Assembly: GCA_021300575.1 (NCBI GenBank)
Contig: JAJTDM010000032.1
Span: 1 to 35,056, forward strand
Source: Rubrivivax sp.
GTDB lineage: Bacteria; Pseudomonadota; Gammaproteobacteria; Burkholderiales; Burkholderiaceae_C
Direction of reading: 5' to 3'
DNA: 35,056 bases
In this document: one piece after another, positions 10,154 to 20,149 of the stretch
How the letters are laid out: each line of letters begins with the position of its first letter
How positions within the stretch are numbered: position 1 is the stretch's first letter
Made by a program: the position numbers and the translations under genes
Notes under the pieces: generated by a model
What the model was told of the DNA's origin: nothing
Database searches by the model: none
The model's input: only the letters and a program-made list of their open reading frames with translations

Positions 10154-11631
10154 GAGAGACCTCCCGGCAGCGTGGCCGCCGCAGCGGCCGGGGTGGAGGC
10201 GGCGCCGGCCAGCAGGTCTCGCACCTTCCGCGGCACGGTACCGATGGAACCCGCGCCCATGGCGATGACCACGTCACCATCACGCACGAAGTCGGCGATG
10301 GCCTGCGGCATGCGGGCGATGTCGTCGACGAACACCGGGTCCAGGTGGCCGGCCACGCGCAAGGCGCGCGCCAGGGCCCGGCCGTCGGCCGCGACGATGG
10401 GCGCTTCACCTGCGGGGTACACCTCGGACAGCAGCAGGGCGTCGGCCGTGCCCATCACCTGCACGAAATCTTCGAAGCAATCCCGGGTGCGGGTGTAGCG
10501 GTGCGGCTGGAAGGCCAGCACCAGGCGCCGCCCAGGGAAGGCGCCGCGCGCCGCGGCGATGACGGCCGCCATCTCCACCGGATGGTGGCCGTAGTCGTCG
10601 ATGAGGGTGAAGCTGCCACCACCCTGGCCCGCGGCCACGGGCAGTTCGCCCCAGCGCTGGAAACGCCGGCCCACGCCACGGAAGCCCGCCAGCGCGCGCA
10701 GCACGGCCGCGTCGGGCAACTCCAGCGCCAGTGCCACGGCAATGGCCGCCAGGGCGTTGCGCACGTTGTGCACGCCGGCCAGGTTCAGCGTCACGGCCAG
10801 GTCCGGCAGCGGAGCAGCCGCCCCGGCCCCCGGGCTGGGCAGGCGCCGGCAGGTGAAGCGCATCTGCCCGCCCGGCACGGCCTGCACGTCCAGGGCGCGC
10901 ACCTGCGCGTCCTCGCCCAGGCCGTAGCCGATGACGGGGCGCGAGATCATGGGCAGGATGGAGCGCACGCCGGGGTCGTCGGTGCACAGCACGGCTGCGC
11001 CGTAGAACGGCAGCCGGTGCAGGAACTCCACGAACGCCCCGCGCAGGCGGGTGAGGTCGTGGCCGTAGGTGTCCATGTGGTCGGCGTCGATGTTGGTCAC
11101 GACCGACATCACCGGGCTCAGGTGCAGGAAGGAGGCGTCGCTCTCGTCAGCTTCCACCACGATGAGGTCCCCGGCGCCCAGGCGGGAGTTGGTGCCCGCG
11201 CTCTCGAGCTTGCCGCCGATGACGAAAGTGGGGTCCACGCCAGCCTCGGCCAGCACGCTGGCCACGAGCGAAGTGGTGGTGGTCTTGCCGTGTGTGCCGG
11301 CGATCGCGATGCCCTGCTTCAGGCGCATCAACTCGGCCAGCAGCACGGCGCGCGCCACCACCGGCACCTTGCGGGCACGCGCGGCCAGCACCTCGGGGTT
11401 GTCAGGCTTCACCGCGGTGGAGGTGACGACGGCCTGGGCACCTTCGATCTGGCCCGCCGCGTGACCGATGAAGACGCGCACGCCCAGGCCGGCCAGACGC
11501 TGGGTGACCGGGCTCTCGGCAGCGTCCGAGCCCGAGACGCGGTAGCCCAGGTTGTGCAGGATCTCGGCGATGCCGCTCATGCCAGCGCCGCCGATACCCA
11601 CGAAGTGGATGTGCTTGACGGCGTGCTTCAT
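10150..11631 (-). CDS. murC: UDP-N-acetylmuramate--L-alanine ligase MurC
   Basis: 493 residues. Adds L-Ala to UDP-MurNAc, the first Mur ligase step. Seen: N-terminal dinucleotide-like [13 protein letters not shown] at 10-22, ATP loop [10 protein letters not shown] at 111-120, [21 protein letters not shown] and the C-terminal [10 protein letters not shown]. The start ATG overlaps the murG stop (ATGA at 11628-11631); the longer upstream frame is non-homologous. The A/P-rich tail after the last ligase motif is slightly longer than usual. Confidence 0.97.
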   Translation of the reverse strand: MKHAVKHIHFVGIGGAGMSGIAEILHNLGYRVSGSDAAESPVTQRLAGLGVRVFIGHAAGQIEGAQAVVTSTAVKPDNPEVLAARARKVPVVARAVLLAELMRLKQGIAIAGTHGKTTTTSLVASVLAEAGVDPTFVIGGKLESAGTNSRLGAGDLIVVEADESDASFLHLSPVMSVVTNIDADHMDTYGHDLTRLRGAFVEFLHRLPFYGAAVLCTDDPGVRSILPMISRPVIGYGLGEDAQVRALDVQAVPGGQMRFTCRRLPSPGAGAAAPLPDLAVTLNLAGVHNVRNALAAIAVALALELPDAAVLRALAGFRGVGRRFQRWGELPVAAGQGGGSFTLIDDYGHHPVEMAAVIAAARGAFPGRRLVLAFQPHRYTRTRDCFEDFVQVMGTADALLLSEVYPAGEAPIVAADGRALARALRVAGHLDPVFVDDIARMPQAIADFVRDGDVVIAMGAGSIGTVPRKVRDLLAGAASTPAAAAATLPGGLS

Positions 11632-12716
11632 GCGCGCTTCCCCCACAGTCGTTGCAGCTCGTCGGCCACACGGGCCGCCGCCTGCGGCTGGGCCAGGCTG
11701 CGGGCGCGCCGGGCCATGGCCAGCAAGGCCTCGCGGTCCAGCGCCTGCAGGCGCTGCGCCAGGGCCTCGGGCGTGAACTCGGCCTGCGGCAGATGCACGG
11801 CCGCGCCTTGCCCGGCCAGCCACTGGGCGTTGTCGCGCTGGTGCGAGGTGGTGCTCACCACCAGCGGCACCAGCATGCTGGCCACGCCGGCGGCGCACAG
11901 CTCGCTCACGGTGACGGCGCCGGCACGGCACAGCACCAGGTCACAGTGGGCCAGCTGTGTGGCCATGTCGTCGATGAAAGGCCGCACATCCGCCTGCAGG
12001 CCTGCGGCCGCGTAGGCAGCGCGCACCTCGTCGGCCTGCGCGGCGCCGGTCTGGTGCACCACCCGGGGCCGCGCGCCCGCCTCCATCAGCGCCAGGGCCT
12101 GCGGCACGGTGCGGTTGAGCACCTGGGCGCCCAGGCTGCCCCCCACCACCAGCAGGCGCAGGGCGCCGCTGCGCCCGGCAAGACGTTCAGACGGCTCGGG
12201 CAAGGCCTCGATCTCGGCACGCACCGGATTGCCCGTGACGACGCCGGCCTTCACCCCCTTGACCGCCGGGCCGTCAAAGCCGAAGGCCACGCGGTCGGCC
12301 ACGGGCAGCAGGCTCTTGTTGGACAGCAGCAGCGCCGCATCGGCGTTCACCAGCATCAGCGGCTTGCTGAGCAGGCTGGCCATCAGCCCGCCAGGGAAAC
12401 AGACGTACCCGCCCATGCCCAGCACCACATCGGCCCCGCGGCGCCGCAGGATGCGCAGGCAGTCCCAGAAGGCTTTCAGCAGGCGCAGGCCGCCCGTGGC
12501 GGTGTGCAGCAGGCCCTTGCCGCGCAGGCCGCTGAAGGCGATGGTGTCCATCTCGATGCCGGCAGGAGGCACCAGACGGTTCTCCATGCCATGCGAAGTG
12601 CCCAGCCAGCTCACGGTCCAGCCGCGGCTGCGCACCTCGCGCGCCACGGCCAGGCCCGGCATGATGTGCCCGCCCGTGCCCGCAGCCATGATGACCAGAT
12701 GCGGCGCGCGCGTCAT
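11628..12716 (-). CDS. murG: UDP-GlcNAc:undecaprenyl-PP-MurNAc-pentapeptide GlcNAc transferase MurG
   Basis: 362 residues. Peripheral GT28-family enzyme that converts lipid I to lipid II at the inner membrane. Seen: N-terminal G-loop [33 protein letters not shown] in the UDP-GlcNAc domain, and [16 protein letters not shown]. The start is ATG 12716 with GGAGG six bases upstream. That Shine-Dalgarno lies inside one copy of the duplicated segment described at 12713-12845. The start also overlaps the stop of a 33-codon frame that fills the gap from ftsW. Confidence 0.97.
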   Translation of the reverse strand: MTRAPHLVIMAAGTGGHIMPGLAVAREVRSRGWTVSWLGTSHGMENRLVPPAGIEMDTIAFSGLRGKGLLHTATGGLRLLKAFWDCLRILRRRGADVVLGMGGYVCFPGGLMASLLSKPLMLVNADAALLLSNKSLLPVADRVAFGFDGPAVKGVKAGVVTGNPVRAEIEALPEPSERLAGRSGALRLLVVGGSLGAQVLNRTVPQALALMEAGARPRVVHQTGAAQADEVRAAYAAAGLQADVRPFIDDMATQLAHCDLVLCRAGAVTVSELCAAGVASMLVPLVVSTTSHQRDNAQWLAGQGAAVHLPQAEFTPEALAQRLQALDREALLAMARRARSLAQPQAAARVADELQRLWGKRA

Positions 12717-12814
12717 GTGCGGCCTCCACGCATGAGCGTCCTGTTCTGGCTTCGCCGGAGCAGCCCTGCGGCTGCCGCCGCATGCCGCCTCACGGTGTTC
12801 GGCGGCATCCTCAT
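12713..12814 (-). CDS. possible 33-aa coupled ORF between ftsW and murG
   Basis: The ATG at 12814 overlaps the ftsW stop (ATGA) and is preceded by GGAGG. The TGA at 12713-12715 overlaps the murG start (ATGA). The peptide starts [11 protein letters not shown], has an Ala run, and ends [11 protein letters not shown], which mirrors the FtsW C-terminus [12 protein letters not shown] infer that it arose by tandem duplication of the ftsW-tail/murG-start junction. It may only keep ribosomes moving from ftsW to murG; a function of the peptide itself is not implied. Confidence 0.35.
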   Translation of the reverse strand: MRMPPNTVRRHAAAAAGLLRRSQNRTLMRGGRT

Positions 12815-12845
12815 GCTCGGCCTCCTCGCATGAGGGCTCTGTTCT
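12713..12845 (-). repeat. tandem duplication of the ftsW 3' end / murG ribosome-binding region
   Basis: Plus-strand bases 12713-12747 and 12811-12845 align with 29 of 35 identities at a 98-bp offset. Both copies contain a GGAGG Shine-Dalgarno and an ATGA stop/start overlap. In one copy the overlap is ftsW-stop/ORF-start, in the other ORF-stop/murG-start. Confidence 0.55.
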
Positions 12846-14145
12846 CCACATCAACACGCAGCACCAGGGCCAGCGCGATCAGGTTCATCAGGATGCCCGA
12901 GCCGCCGAAGCTCATGAGCGGCAGCGTCAGGCCCTTGGTGGGCAGCACGCCCAGGTTCACGCCCATGTTGATGAAGGCCTGGCCGGCGAACCAGATGGCG
13001 ATGCCCTGCGCCATGAGGCCGGCGAACACGCGGTCCAGGGCGATGGCCTGGCGGCCGATGTTGACGATGCGGCGCACCATCCAGAAGAAGCCGACGATCA
13101 CTCCCAGCACACCCACCAGCCCCAGTTCCTCGCCAATGACGGCCAGCAGGAAATCGGTGTGGGCCTCCGGCAGGTAGTGCAGCTTCTCCACGGACGAGCC
13201 CAGCCCCTGGCCGAACAGGCCGCCCCGGCCGAAGGCGATGAGCGAATGCGTGAGCTGGTAGGCCTTGCCCTGGGCGTTGGCGGGGTCCCACGGGTCCAGG
13301 TAGGCCAGGATGCGGCCGCGGCGCAGTTCGTCGAAGGCGATGATCATGGCCAGCGCCGCGATGGCCATGGCGGCGATGAGGAAGAACATGCGGGAGTTGA
13401 CGCCCCCGAGGAACAGCACCCCCATGGAGATGGTGGCGATGACGATGAAGGCGCCCATGTCGGGCTGGCGCAGCAGCAGCAGGCCCACCACCAGCACGGC
13501 CATGGCCATGGGCCAGACGGCACGGACAAAGTTCTCACGCGCATCCATCTTGCGTACCATGTAACCGGCCGCGTAGATCGCCATGGCCAGCTTGGCGTAC
13601 TCCGAAGGCTGGAAGTTCATCACCCCCAGGGGAATCCAGCGCCGCGAGAAGTTCACCACCTTGCCAATGCCCGGGATCAGCACCAGCACCAGCAGCACCA
13701 GCGCCAGGATGAAGAGGTGGCCGGCGTACTTCTCCCACCAGGCCAGCGGAATCTGCAGCACCAGCAAGGCCGCCACCGTGGCGATGCCGATGGACAGCAG
13801 GTGGCGGCTGAGGAAGTGCGTGGCGGCGTAGCGCGCGAACTTGGGGTTGTCGGGCAACGCCACCGAGGCCGAGTACACCATCACCACGCCCAGCGCCATC
13901 AGGGCCAGGACCACGGCCACGAACGCCTGATCGAACCCGGTGACACGCGTGACGCCAGAGGATCGCAGTTCGAAGCGATCGCGCACGGGCAGGGCCTGCG
14001 AAGAGCCCTCCAGACCTGCAGGGGAGCGCCCGGGAACGACGGACGACAGGCGCCCACGCAGGTGGGAGCGAAGCATGGCCCAGGCGGCGTGCACCCGGCC
14101 GCCGCGGTGGGCGTGTGCCGTCGTGGAAGCGCTGCGCGCGCTCAT
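12811..14145 (-). CDS. ftsW: septal peptidoglycan polymerase FtsW (SEDS family)
   Basis: 444 residues. Multi-pass SEDS glycosyltransferase that works with FtsI at the septum. Seen: first membrane helix at about 73-92, [20 protein letters not shown], and the conserved loop [28 protein letters not shown] (read here in parts), then IGEELG. An N-terminal cytoplasmic extension of about 70 residues, rich in Arg and Ser, makes it longer than typical FtsW (about 385-415). The start ATG overlaps the murD stop (ATGA at 14142-14145); later in-frame starts cannot be excluded. It ends [11 protein letters not shown]. Confidence 0.95.
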   Translation of the reverse strand: MSARSASTTAHAHRGGRVHAAWAMLRSHLRGRLSSVVPGRSPAGLEGSSQALPVRDRFELRSSGVTRVTGFDQAFVAVVLALMALGVVMVYSASVALPDNPKFARYAATHFLSRHLLSIGIATVAALLVLQIPLAWWEKYAGHLFILALVLLVLVLIPGIGKVVNFSRRWIPLGVMNFQPSEYAKLAMAIYAAGYMVRKMDARENFVRAVWPMAMAVLVVGLLLLRQPDMGAFIVIATISMGVLFLGGVNSRMFFLIAAMAIAALAMIIAFDELRRGRILAYLDPWDPANAQGKAYQLTHSLIAFGRGGLFGQGLGSSVEKLHYLPEAHTDFLLAVIGEELGLVGVLGVIVGFFWMVRRIVNIGRQAIALDRVFAGLMAQGIAIWFAGQAFINMGVNLGVLPTKGLTLPLMSFGGSGILMNLIALALVLRVDVENRALMRGGRA

Positions 14146-15716
14146 GCCAGCACCTCACCCTGCTCGGCCGCCCAGTCCCGCACCGCCTGGACGAAGACCT
14201 CGGCCCGATGGCCGTAGTTCCGGAACATGTCCCAGCTCGCGCAGGCCGGGCTGAGCAGCACCGCATCGCCGGGCCGCGCCTGCGCGAAGCACCAGGCCAC
14301 CGCCGCCTCCAGCGTTTTGTGGGTGGCCCGCGGCACGGCGGCAGCGTCCGGGTCCGCCAGGAGGGCCGCATCGATGATGCGGGCATCGCGCCCGATCAGC
14401 GCTACCGCCCGCGCGTGCTGCGCCACCGCCGGGGCCAGCGGGGAGAAATCCTGCCCCTTGCCGTCGCCACCCAGGATGACCACCACCCGCGCCGGGGCAC
14501 GATCGGCGCCCAGCCCCTTCAGCGCGGCGACCGTGGCCCCGACGTTCGTGCCCTTGCTGTCGTCGAAGGCCTCGACCTCGCCGATGCGGCCCACCAGTTC
14601 CACCCGGTGCGGCTCGCCGCGGTACTCGCGCAGGCCGTGCAGCATGGGCGCCAGCGGGCAGCCTATGGCCGTGGCCAGGGCCAGCGCGGCCAGGGCGTTG
14701 CTGGCGTTGTGGCGCCCGCGCAGGCGCAGGGCATCGGCCGGCATCAGGCGCTGCAGATGCAGTTCCTCGGGCTCGGCTTCGGCACCGCGCTTGCGCCGCA
14801 CGCCGGTCTCGTCACCCGGCAGGGCGCGCACCAGCCAGGCCATACCGTTCTCTGTGACCAGACCGAAGTCGCCCGCACGCTGCGGCGCCTGCAGCCCGAA
14901 GCGCAGCACGTGGCGGGGCTCAGGGCGGACTTCGCCCTTGGCCGGCTTGCCGCTGAACGCGGGCGGCTCCATGGCCGCCACCAGCGGGTCGTCCACATTG
15001 ACCACCATCCACGCCTGCTGGCCGTAGATGCGCGCCTTGTCGGCGGCGTATACGGCCATGGTGCCGTGCCAGTCCAGGTGGTCCTGCGAGAGGTTGAGCA
15101 CCACCGCGGCGGCGGGGTCGAAGCCCTGCGCATCGTGCAGCTGAAAACTCGACAGCTCCAGCACCCACACCTGCGGCAGCGTGCCCGCGTCCAGGCGCTC
15201 GGCCAGGGTGTCCAGCATGGTCGGGCCGATGTTGCCCGCCGCCACGGCCGTCCGCCCGGCGCGCTCCACCAGCAGGGCCGTCAAGGCGGTGGTGGTGGTC
15301 TTGCCGTTCGTCCCGGTGATGGCCAGCACCTGCGGCGCGTAGGCCTGCGCCTGCTTCAGCGCGGCCAGCGCCTGGACGAACAGGTCGAGTTCGCCGCTCA
15401 CCCTCAAGCCCTTGTCGCGGGCGGCCTGCAGCAGGGGCGCGATGGCGGGATCTTGCGGGGCCAGGCCCGGGCTCTTGAGCACCCACTGCACGGCGGCCAA
15501 CCGGCCCAGCGGCCCTTGCAGGTCATCGGCGGGTAAGGGTCCGCCAACGAGCTTCGCTTCCGGCACCTGCTCGGCCAGCGCCTGCGCCTGGGGCGGCTGC
15601 TCGCGCGAATCCCACACCGTCACCTGTGCCCCCCAGCGTGCGCACCAGCGCGCCATCGCCAGCCCGGATTGACCGAGGCCGAGGATGAGCACATGGAGGC
15701 CGGTGAGTTGCTGCAT
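14142..15716 (-). CDS. murD: UDP-N-acetylmuramoylalanine--D-glutamate ligase MurD
   Basis: 524 residues. Adds D-Glu to UDP-MurNAc-L-Ala. Seen: N-terminal [19 protein letters not shown] loop [17 protein letters not shown] from about 133, [11 protein letters not shown], and a C-terminal [15 protein letters not shown]. It is about 70 residues longer than the E. coli enzyme. Most of the surplus is a charged insertion in the central domain (around [20 protein letters not shown]), a trait I associate with Burkholderiales. The start ATG is 10 bp after the mraY stop. Confidence 0.96.
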   Translation of the reverse strand: MQQLTGLHVLILGLGQSGLAMARWCARWGAQVTVWDSREQPPQAQALAEQVPEAKLVGGPLPADDLQGPLGRLAAVQWVLKSPGLAPQDPAIAPLLQAARDKGLRVSGELDLFVQALAALKQAQAYAPQVLAITGTNGKTTTTALTALLVERAGRTAVAAGNIGPTMLDTLAERLDAGTLPQVWVLELSSFQLHDAQGFDPAAAVVLNLSQDHLDWHGTMAVYAADKARIYGQQAWMVVNVDDPLVAAMEPPAFSGKPAKGEVRPEPRHVLRFGLQAPQRAGDFGLVTENGMAWLVRALPGDETGVRRKRGAEAEPEELHLQRLMPADALRLRGRHNASNALAALALATAIGCPLAPMLHGLREYRGEPHRVELVGRIGEVEAFDDSKGTNVGATVAALKGLGADRAPARVVVILGGDGKGQDFSPLAPAVAQHARAVALIGRDARIIDAALLADPDAAAVPRATHKTLEAAVAWCFAQARPGDAVLLSPACASWDMFRNYGHRAEVFVQAVRDWAAEQGEVLA

Positions 15717-15726
15717 GTCCAGGTCT

Positions 15727-16908
15727 TCAGCGCAACTTCAGGCTGGCCAGGCCGATCAGGCACAGCAGCATGGTGATGATCCAGAAACGCACGACCACCT
15801 GCGTTTCGGTCCAGCCCTTCTTCTCGAAATGGTGGTGCAGGGGCGCCATCAGGAAGATGCGGCGGCCTTCGCCGTAGCGGCGCTTGGTGTACTTGAACCA
15901 GCCCACCTGCAGGATCACGCTCAAGGCCTCGGCCACGAAGATGCCGCCCATGATGGCGAGCACGACTTCCTGTCGGGTGATGACCGCGATCGTCCCCAGG
16001 GCCCCGCCCAGCGCCAGCGCGCCCACGTCGCCCATGAACACCTGCGCCGGGTTGGCGTTGAACCACAGGAAGGCCAGGCCGGCGCCGGCCATCGCGCCGC
16101 AGAAGATCAGCAGTTCACCCGCGCCAGGGATGTGCGGGATGAGCAGGTACTTCGCGTACACCGCATTGCCGGTGAGGTAGGCGAACAGGCCGAGGGCGGA
16201 GCCCACCAGCACCACGGGCATGATGGCCAGACCGTCCAGGCCGTCGGTGAAGTTCACCGCGTTGCTGGCGCCCACGATGACGAACCAGCTCAGCGCAATG
16301 AAGCCGTAGACCCCCAGCGGGTAGCTCACGCTCTTGAAGAAGGGCACCATCAGATCGGCCTTGGGCGGCAGTTCATTCGAGAAGCCGCTGGCGATCCAGT
16401 TGAAGAACAGTTCCAGCACGCGCAGGTTGGACACCTCCGACACGCTGAAGGCCAGGTACAGCGCGGCCACGAGGCCGATCACCGTCTGCCAGAAGAACTT
16501 CTCGCGCGAGCGCATGCCCTCCGGGTCCTTGTGCACCACCTTGCGGTAGTCGTCCACCCAGCCGATGGCACCGAAGCCGAAGGTCACCAGCATCACCACC
16601 CAGCAGAAGCGGTTGCTCCAGTCGAACCACAGCAGCGTGGACACGCCGATGCCGATGAGCACCAGCACACCGCCCATGGTGGGGGTGCCGCGCTTGCCGA
16701 GATGGGCCTGCACACCGTAGCTGCGGATGGGCTGGCCGATCTTCATCTCGGTCAGGCGGCGAATGACCCACGGCCCGAAGGCCAGGCCGATGAGCAGCGC
16801 GGTCATGGCCGCCATGACTCCGCGGAAGGTCAGGTACTGGAAGACGCGCAGGAAGCCCAGTTCCTCCGGGAACAAGGTCAGCAGCCATTGACTCAGGCTC
16901 AGCAGCAC
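15727..16908 (-). CDS. mraY: phospho-N-acetylmuramoyl-pentapeptide transferase MraY
   Basis: 393 residues. Integral membrane enzyme that makes lipid I from UDP-MurNAc-pentapeptide and undecaprenyl phosphate. Seen: the DD pair in [38 protein letters not shown] and the C-terminal [10 protein letters not shown] assign a GTG start at 16908 because the family N-terminus (M)[11 protein letters not shown] begins exactly there. The start overlaps the murF end by 10 bases. The much longer upstream frame is antisense-like noise over murF. Confidence 0.95.
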   Translation of the reverse strand: MLLSLSQWLLTLFPEELGFLRVFQYLTFRGVMAAMTALLIGLAFGPWVIRRLTEMKIGQPIRSYGVQAHLGKRGTPTMGGVLVLIGIGVSTLLWFDWSNRFCWVVMLVTFGFGAIGWVDDYRKVVHKDPEGMRSREKFFWQTVIGLVAALYLAFSVSEVSNLRVLELFFNWIASGFSNELPPKADLMVPFFKSVSYPLGVYGFIALSWFVIVGASNAVNFTDGLDGLAIMPVVLVGSALGLFAYLTGNAVYAKYLLIPHIPGAGELLIFCGAMAGAGLAFLWFNANPAQVFMGDVGALALGGALGTIAVITRQEVVLAIMGGIFVAEALSVILQVGWFKYTKRRYGEGRRIFLMAPLHHHFEKKGWTETQVVVRFWIITMLLCLIGLASLKLR

Positions 16909-18431
16909 GACGGGCTCTCTGGCGCCGCCGGGGGCGCCTGTGGAGGGGTGTGGGAGGGGGCCGCTGGAGAAGCCACCGCAGGGGCCGCAGACCCCGACGT
17001 CAGGGCGTCGATCACGCGTTCCATGCGCATGAAGCGCGAGCCCTTGACCAGGATGCCGGCGGCTGGCGGCAAAGCTTGGGCAGCAACGGTGCCATGCCGG
17101 TCTGCCCGCAAGGCAGCCAGCAAGGCGTCGACTGTCTCGAAATGGCGCACCGCGCCCGGGGCGGTCGAGGGGGCTAACGGCCCTGCCTGGGCTGACCGCG
17201 CCGCCTGCGCCGCATGCGCCGCAAGAGGGCCGACGCACCACAGGTATTCCAGACCGGCTTCACGGGCCCGCGCGCCCACCTCGGCGTGGAAGGCCGGACC
17301 TTGCGAACCCACCTCGCCCATGTCACCGAGAACCAGCCAACGCGGCCCAGGCAGACCGCACAGCACCTCGATGGCCGCGAGCACGGAGTCGGGGTTGGCG
17401 TTGTAGCTGTCGTCCACCAGCGTGGCCATGTGGCCGGCCCAGGGCAAGGCGCGCACCTGCGACCGGCCCTTGACCGGGCGGAACGCCTCCAGCCCCTGCT
17501 GGATGGCCGACAAAGGTTCACCGGCAGCCTGCGCGCACACGGCGGCGGCCAGCGCGTTGCGCACGTTGTGCAGCCCCGGCACGGCCAGGCGCACGCGCAA
17601 GCGCGCGGCGTCCAGCCGCAGCTCCACCTCCCAGGCCTGGGCCGCGGCGTCCCAGTCCGCCTGCGCGCTGGCGTAGGCTTGCCCTTGCAACGCGAAGGTG
17701 CGCACCTCGCGGGTGCCGGCCATCTGGCGCCACACTGCGGACATCGGGTCGTCGGCAGGAAACACCGCGATGCCCGAGGCCGGCAGGGCCGGCAGCACGG
17801 CGCCGTTCTCCTGCGCCACGGCCTCCACGCTGGCCATGAACTCCTGGTGTTCGCGCTGGGCGTTGTTGACGAGCGCCACCGTCGGCGCGGCCAGGCGGGC
17901 CAGCAGCGCGATCTCCCCCGGGTGGTTCATGCCCAGTTCCACCACACCCACCCGGTGCCAGACCGCGTCGTCCTGGCGCATCCGCAGCAGGGTCAGCGGC
18001 AGGCCGATGTGGTTGTTCAGGTTGCCCTGAGTGGCGAACGCCCCGGCGCCGTGCCCGGCACGCAGGATGGACGCGATCATCTGCGTCACGGTGGTCTTGC
18101 CGTTGCTGCCAGTCACCGCGATCAGCGGCAGGTGGAAGCGGTGCCGCCACGCGCCGGCCAGCGTTTGCAAGGCCACCAGTGCATCGGACACCTGCAGGCC
18201 GCTCAGGCCCGCCTGGGCCAGACCGCGCTCGGCCAGGGCCGCCACGGCGCCCGCCTGGCGCGCCGCAGCCAGAAAGTCATGCGCATCAAAGCGATCGCCG
18301 CGCAGGGCCACGAACAGGTCGCCCGGCTGCAAGGTGCGGGTGTCGGAATGCACCCGCTCGAACGCGACCGCGCCATCGCCCACCAGCACCGAGCCGGGCA
18401 GCAGCGCATGGGCCTGGGCCAGGGTCATCAT
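16899..18431 (-). CDS. murF: UDP-MurNAc-tripeptide--D-alanyl-D-alanine ligase MurF
   Basis: 510 residues. Adds D-Ala-D-Ala to complete the UDP-MurNAc pentapeptide. Seen: ATP loop [13 protein letters not shown] at about 106-118, [26 protein letters not shown] and [15 protein letters not shown] Pro/Ala-rich C-terminal tail of about 30 residues (ending APESPSCC) extends past the usual end and overlaps the mraY start. The start ATG 18431 is the first of two consecutive ATGs and overlaps the murE stop. Confidence 0.96.
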   Translation of the reverse strand: MMTLAQAHALLPGSVLVGDGAVAFERVHSDTRTLQPGDLFVALRGDRFDAHDFLAAARQAGAVAALAERGLAQAGLSGLQVSDALVALQTLAGAWRHRFHLPLIAVTGSNGKTTVTQMIASILRAGHGAGAFATQGNLNNHIGLPLTLLRMRQDDAVWHRVGVVELGMNHPGEIALLARLAAPTVALVNNAQREHQEFMASVEAVAQENGAVLPALPASGIAVFPADDPMSAVWRQMAGTREVRTFALQGQAYASAQADWDAAAQAWEVELRLDAARLRVRLAVPGLHNVRNALAAAVCAQAAGEPLSAIQQGLEAFRPVKGRSQVRALPWAGHMATLVDDSYNANPDSVLAAIEVLCGLPGPRWLVLGDMGEVGSQGPAFHAEVGARAREAGLEYLWCVGPLAAHAAQAARSAQAGPLAPSTAPGAVRHFETVDALLAALRADRHGTVAAQALPPAAGILVKGSRFMRMERVIDALTSGSAAPAVASPAAPSHTPPQAPPAAPESPSCC

Positions 18432-20149
18432 GGCTGTGCCCCCACAGCCTGCGAGGAAGCTCCCGCCGGGCGCGCCTGCAAAGCAGCCGTGGCCTCGGCC
18501 ACGTCGCAGAACGGATGCTTCACGCCCGCAATCTCCTGGGTCTGCTCGTGGCCCTTGCCCGCGATCAGCACCACGTCCTCGGGCGCGGCCTGGCGCACAG
18601 CGTGGACGATGGCCGCGCGGCGGTCCTCGATGGCCTGCAGGCTGCGCGTGGCGGCGGCCGCCTGCGACTGCCGGGCCCCGGCCATCACCTGCGCCAGGAT
18701 GTGCGCCGGATCCTCGCTGCGCGGGTTGTCGCTGGTCACCACCACATGCGCCGCGCCGCGCACGGCGGCCTGGCCCATGAGGGGGCGCTTGCTGGCATCG
18801 CGGTCGCCGCCGCAGCCGAACACGCACCACAGCTGCCCGCCTCGCGCCTGGGCCAGCGGCGCCAGGGCCTGCAAGGCCTTGTCCAGGGCATCGGGTGTGT
18901 GGGCGTAGTCCACCACCACGGCAGGCTGCGGGCCATCTCCCACTGTGGCCACCGCGGCCACCCGTTGCAGCCGCCCCGGCACCGGCGTCAGCGTCGCCAA
19001 CGCGCGGGCCACCTCGGCCAGCGGGATGCCCAGGGCGCGCAGACAGCCAGCCACGACCAGCAGGTTCTCGACATTGAAGCCACCGATCAAGGGGGTGCAC
19101 ACCGCGTGGCCGCTGACCGCAACACTGGCCGTCCCACTGCCCGTCGTACCAACCGTTGCGCCAGCGCCCTCGCGCTCGCACAGCATCATCTCCAGGCCCT
19201 CGGTGGTGTGTCGCACCTGCCGGACCCACAGCCGGGGCGACGCTGCGGCACCGGGTTCGGCCATGCCGGGCGCGGGCTCGCCAAGCGCGCTGGCCGACAC
19301 GCACCACACCGTCAGTGCCTGCGGGCCGCGCCTGTCCTGCAGCTCCGCGGCCCAGGCCCGGCCGTGGGCGTCGTCGACGTTCAACACGGCAGCCCTCAGG
19401 CCCGGCATGTCGAAGAGCGCCCGCTTGGCCGCGCCATAGGCGACCATCGTGCCGTGGTAGTCCAGGTGGTCCTGCGTGAGGTTGGTGAAGGCCGCCACGG
19501 CCAGGGAAGTGCCTGCCAGGCGGTGCTCAGTGATGCCGATGGAGGAGGCCTCGATGGCACAGGCCGACAACCCTGCGTCCACGAAACGCCGGAACGCGGT
19601 CTGCAAGGCCACGGCATCGGGGGTGGTCAGGCCCGCGGGCTCCAGATCGTGAAGGTTGGTGCCCGGTCCACGCACGCCCAGCGTGCCGACCACCCCGCAG
19701 CCGCGGCCCAGGGCGCCCAGCGCCTGCGCCACCCACCAGGTGGTGGAGGTCTTGCCGTTGGTGCCGGTCACCGCCACCACGTCCAACGCCCGGCTGGGGT
19801 GACCGAGGAAAGTGTCGGCCACCTCGCCGGCCTGGCGCTTCAGGTCCGTCAAGGCAGCCATACGGCCCGCGCCTTCTCCCGCGCCTTCAGCCTCGGGCAC
19901 CTTCTTCGTCAGGGCAGCCAGGGCGGCCCGACCTGGCCCTTCGGCCTGCAGCCCTTGCGCCTCGATCAGGCAAGCCGCTGCACCGGCCGCCAGCGCTGAA
20001 GCCGTGTGCGCACGACCGTCATGGCGGCGCCCGGGCCAGGCGAGGAAGGCATCGCCAGGTCGAACCTGGCGGTGGTCGGTGCGCAGCGCGCGCACCCCCC
20101 GGGCGTGGAGCCAGGCTGCGGCCGCCGTGCTGGAGCCCAGGTGCTGCAT
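18428..20149 (-). CDS. murE: UDP-MurNAc-L-Ala-D-Glu--2,6-diaminopimelate ligase MurE
   Basis: 573 residues. Adds the third stem-peptide residue. The DNPRSEDP motif in the C-terminal domain indicates meso-diaminopimelate rather than lysine. Seen: ATP loop TGTNGKTSTT at 128-137, QDHLDYHGTM and VDYAHTPDALDKAL. It is some 70 residues longer than the E. coli enzyme. Visible surplus includes an Ala/Gly/Glu-rich insertion (about 68-118) before the ATP loop and a central insertion (around ASALGEPAPGMAEPG). The start ATG shares one base with the ftsI stop (TGATG). Confidence 0.96.
   Translation of the reverse strand: MQHLGSSTAAAAWLHARGVRALRTDHRQVRPGDAFLAWPGRRHDGRAHTASALAAGAAACLIEAQGLQAEGPGRAALAALTKKVPEAEGAGEGAGRMAALTDLKRQAGEVADTFLGHPSRALDVVAVTGTNGKTSTTWWVAQALGALGRGCGVVGTLGVRGPGTNLHDLEPAGLTTPDAVALQTAFRRFVDAGLSACAIEASSIGITEHRLAGTSLAVAAFTNLTQDHLDYHGTMVAYGAAKRALFDMPGLRAAVLNVDDAHGRAWAAELQDRRGPQALTVWCVSASALGEPAPGMAEPGAAASPRLWVRQVRHTTEGLEMMLCEREGAGATVGTTGSGTASVAVSGHAVCTPLIGGFNVENLLVVAGCLRALGIPLAEVARALATLTPVPGRLQRVAAVATVGDGPQPAVVVDYAHTPDALDKALQALAPLAQARGGQLWCVFGCGGDRDASKRPLMGQAAVRGAAHVVVTSDNPRSEDPAHILAQVMAGARQSQAAAATRSLQAIEDRRAAIVHAVRQAAPEDVVLIAGKGHEQTQEIAGVKHPFCDVAEATAALQARPAGASSQAVGAQP

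Noticed and set aside
18179..19999. 606-codon plus-strand frame over murF and murE
   Set aside because: Antisense shadow of two Mur ligase genes with all motifs in place.
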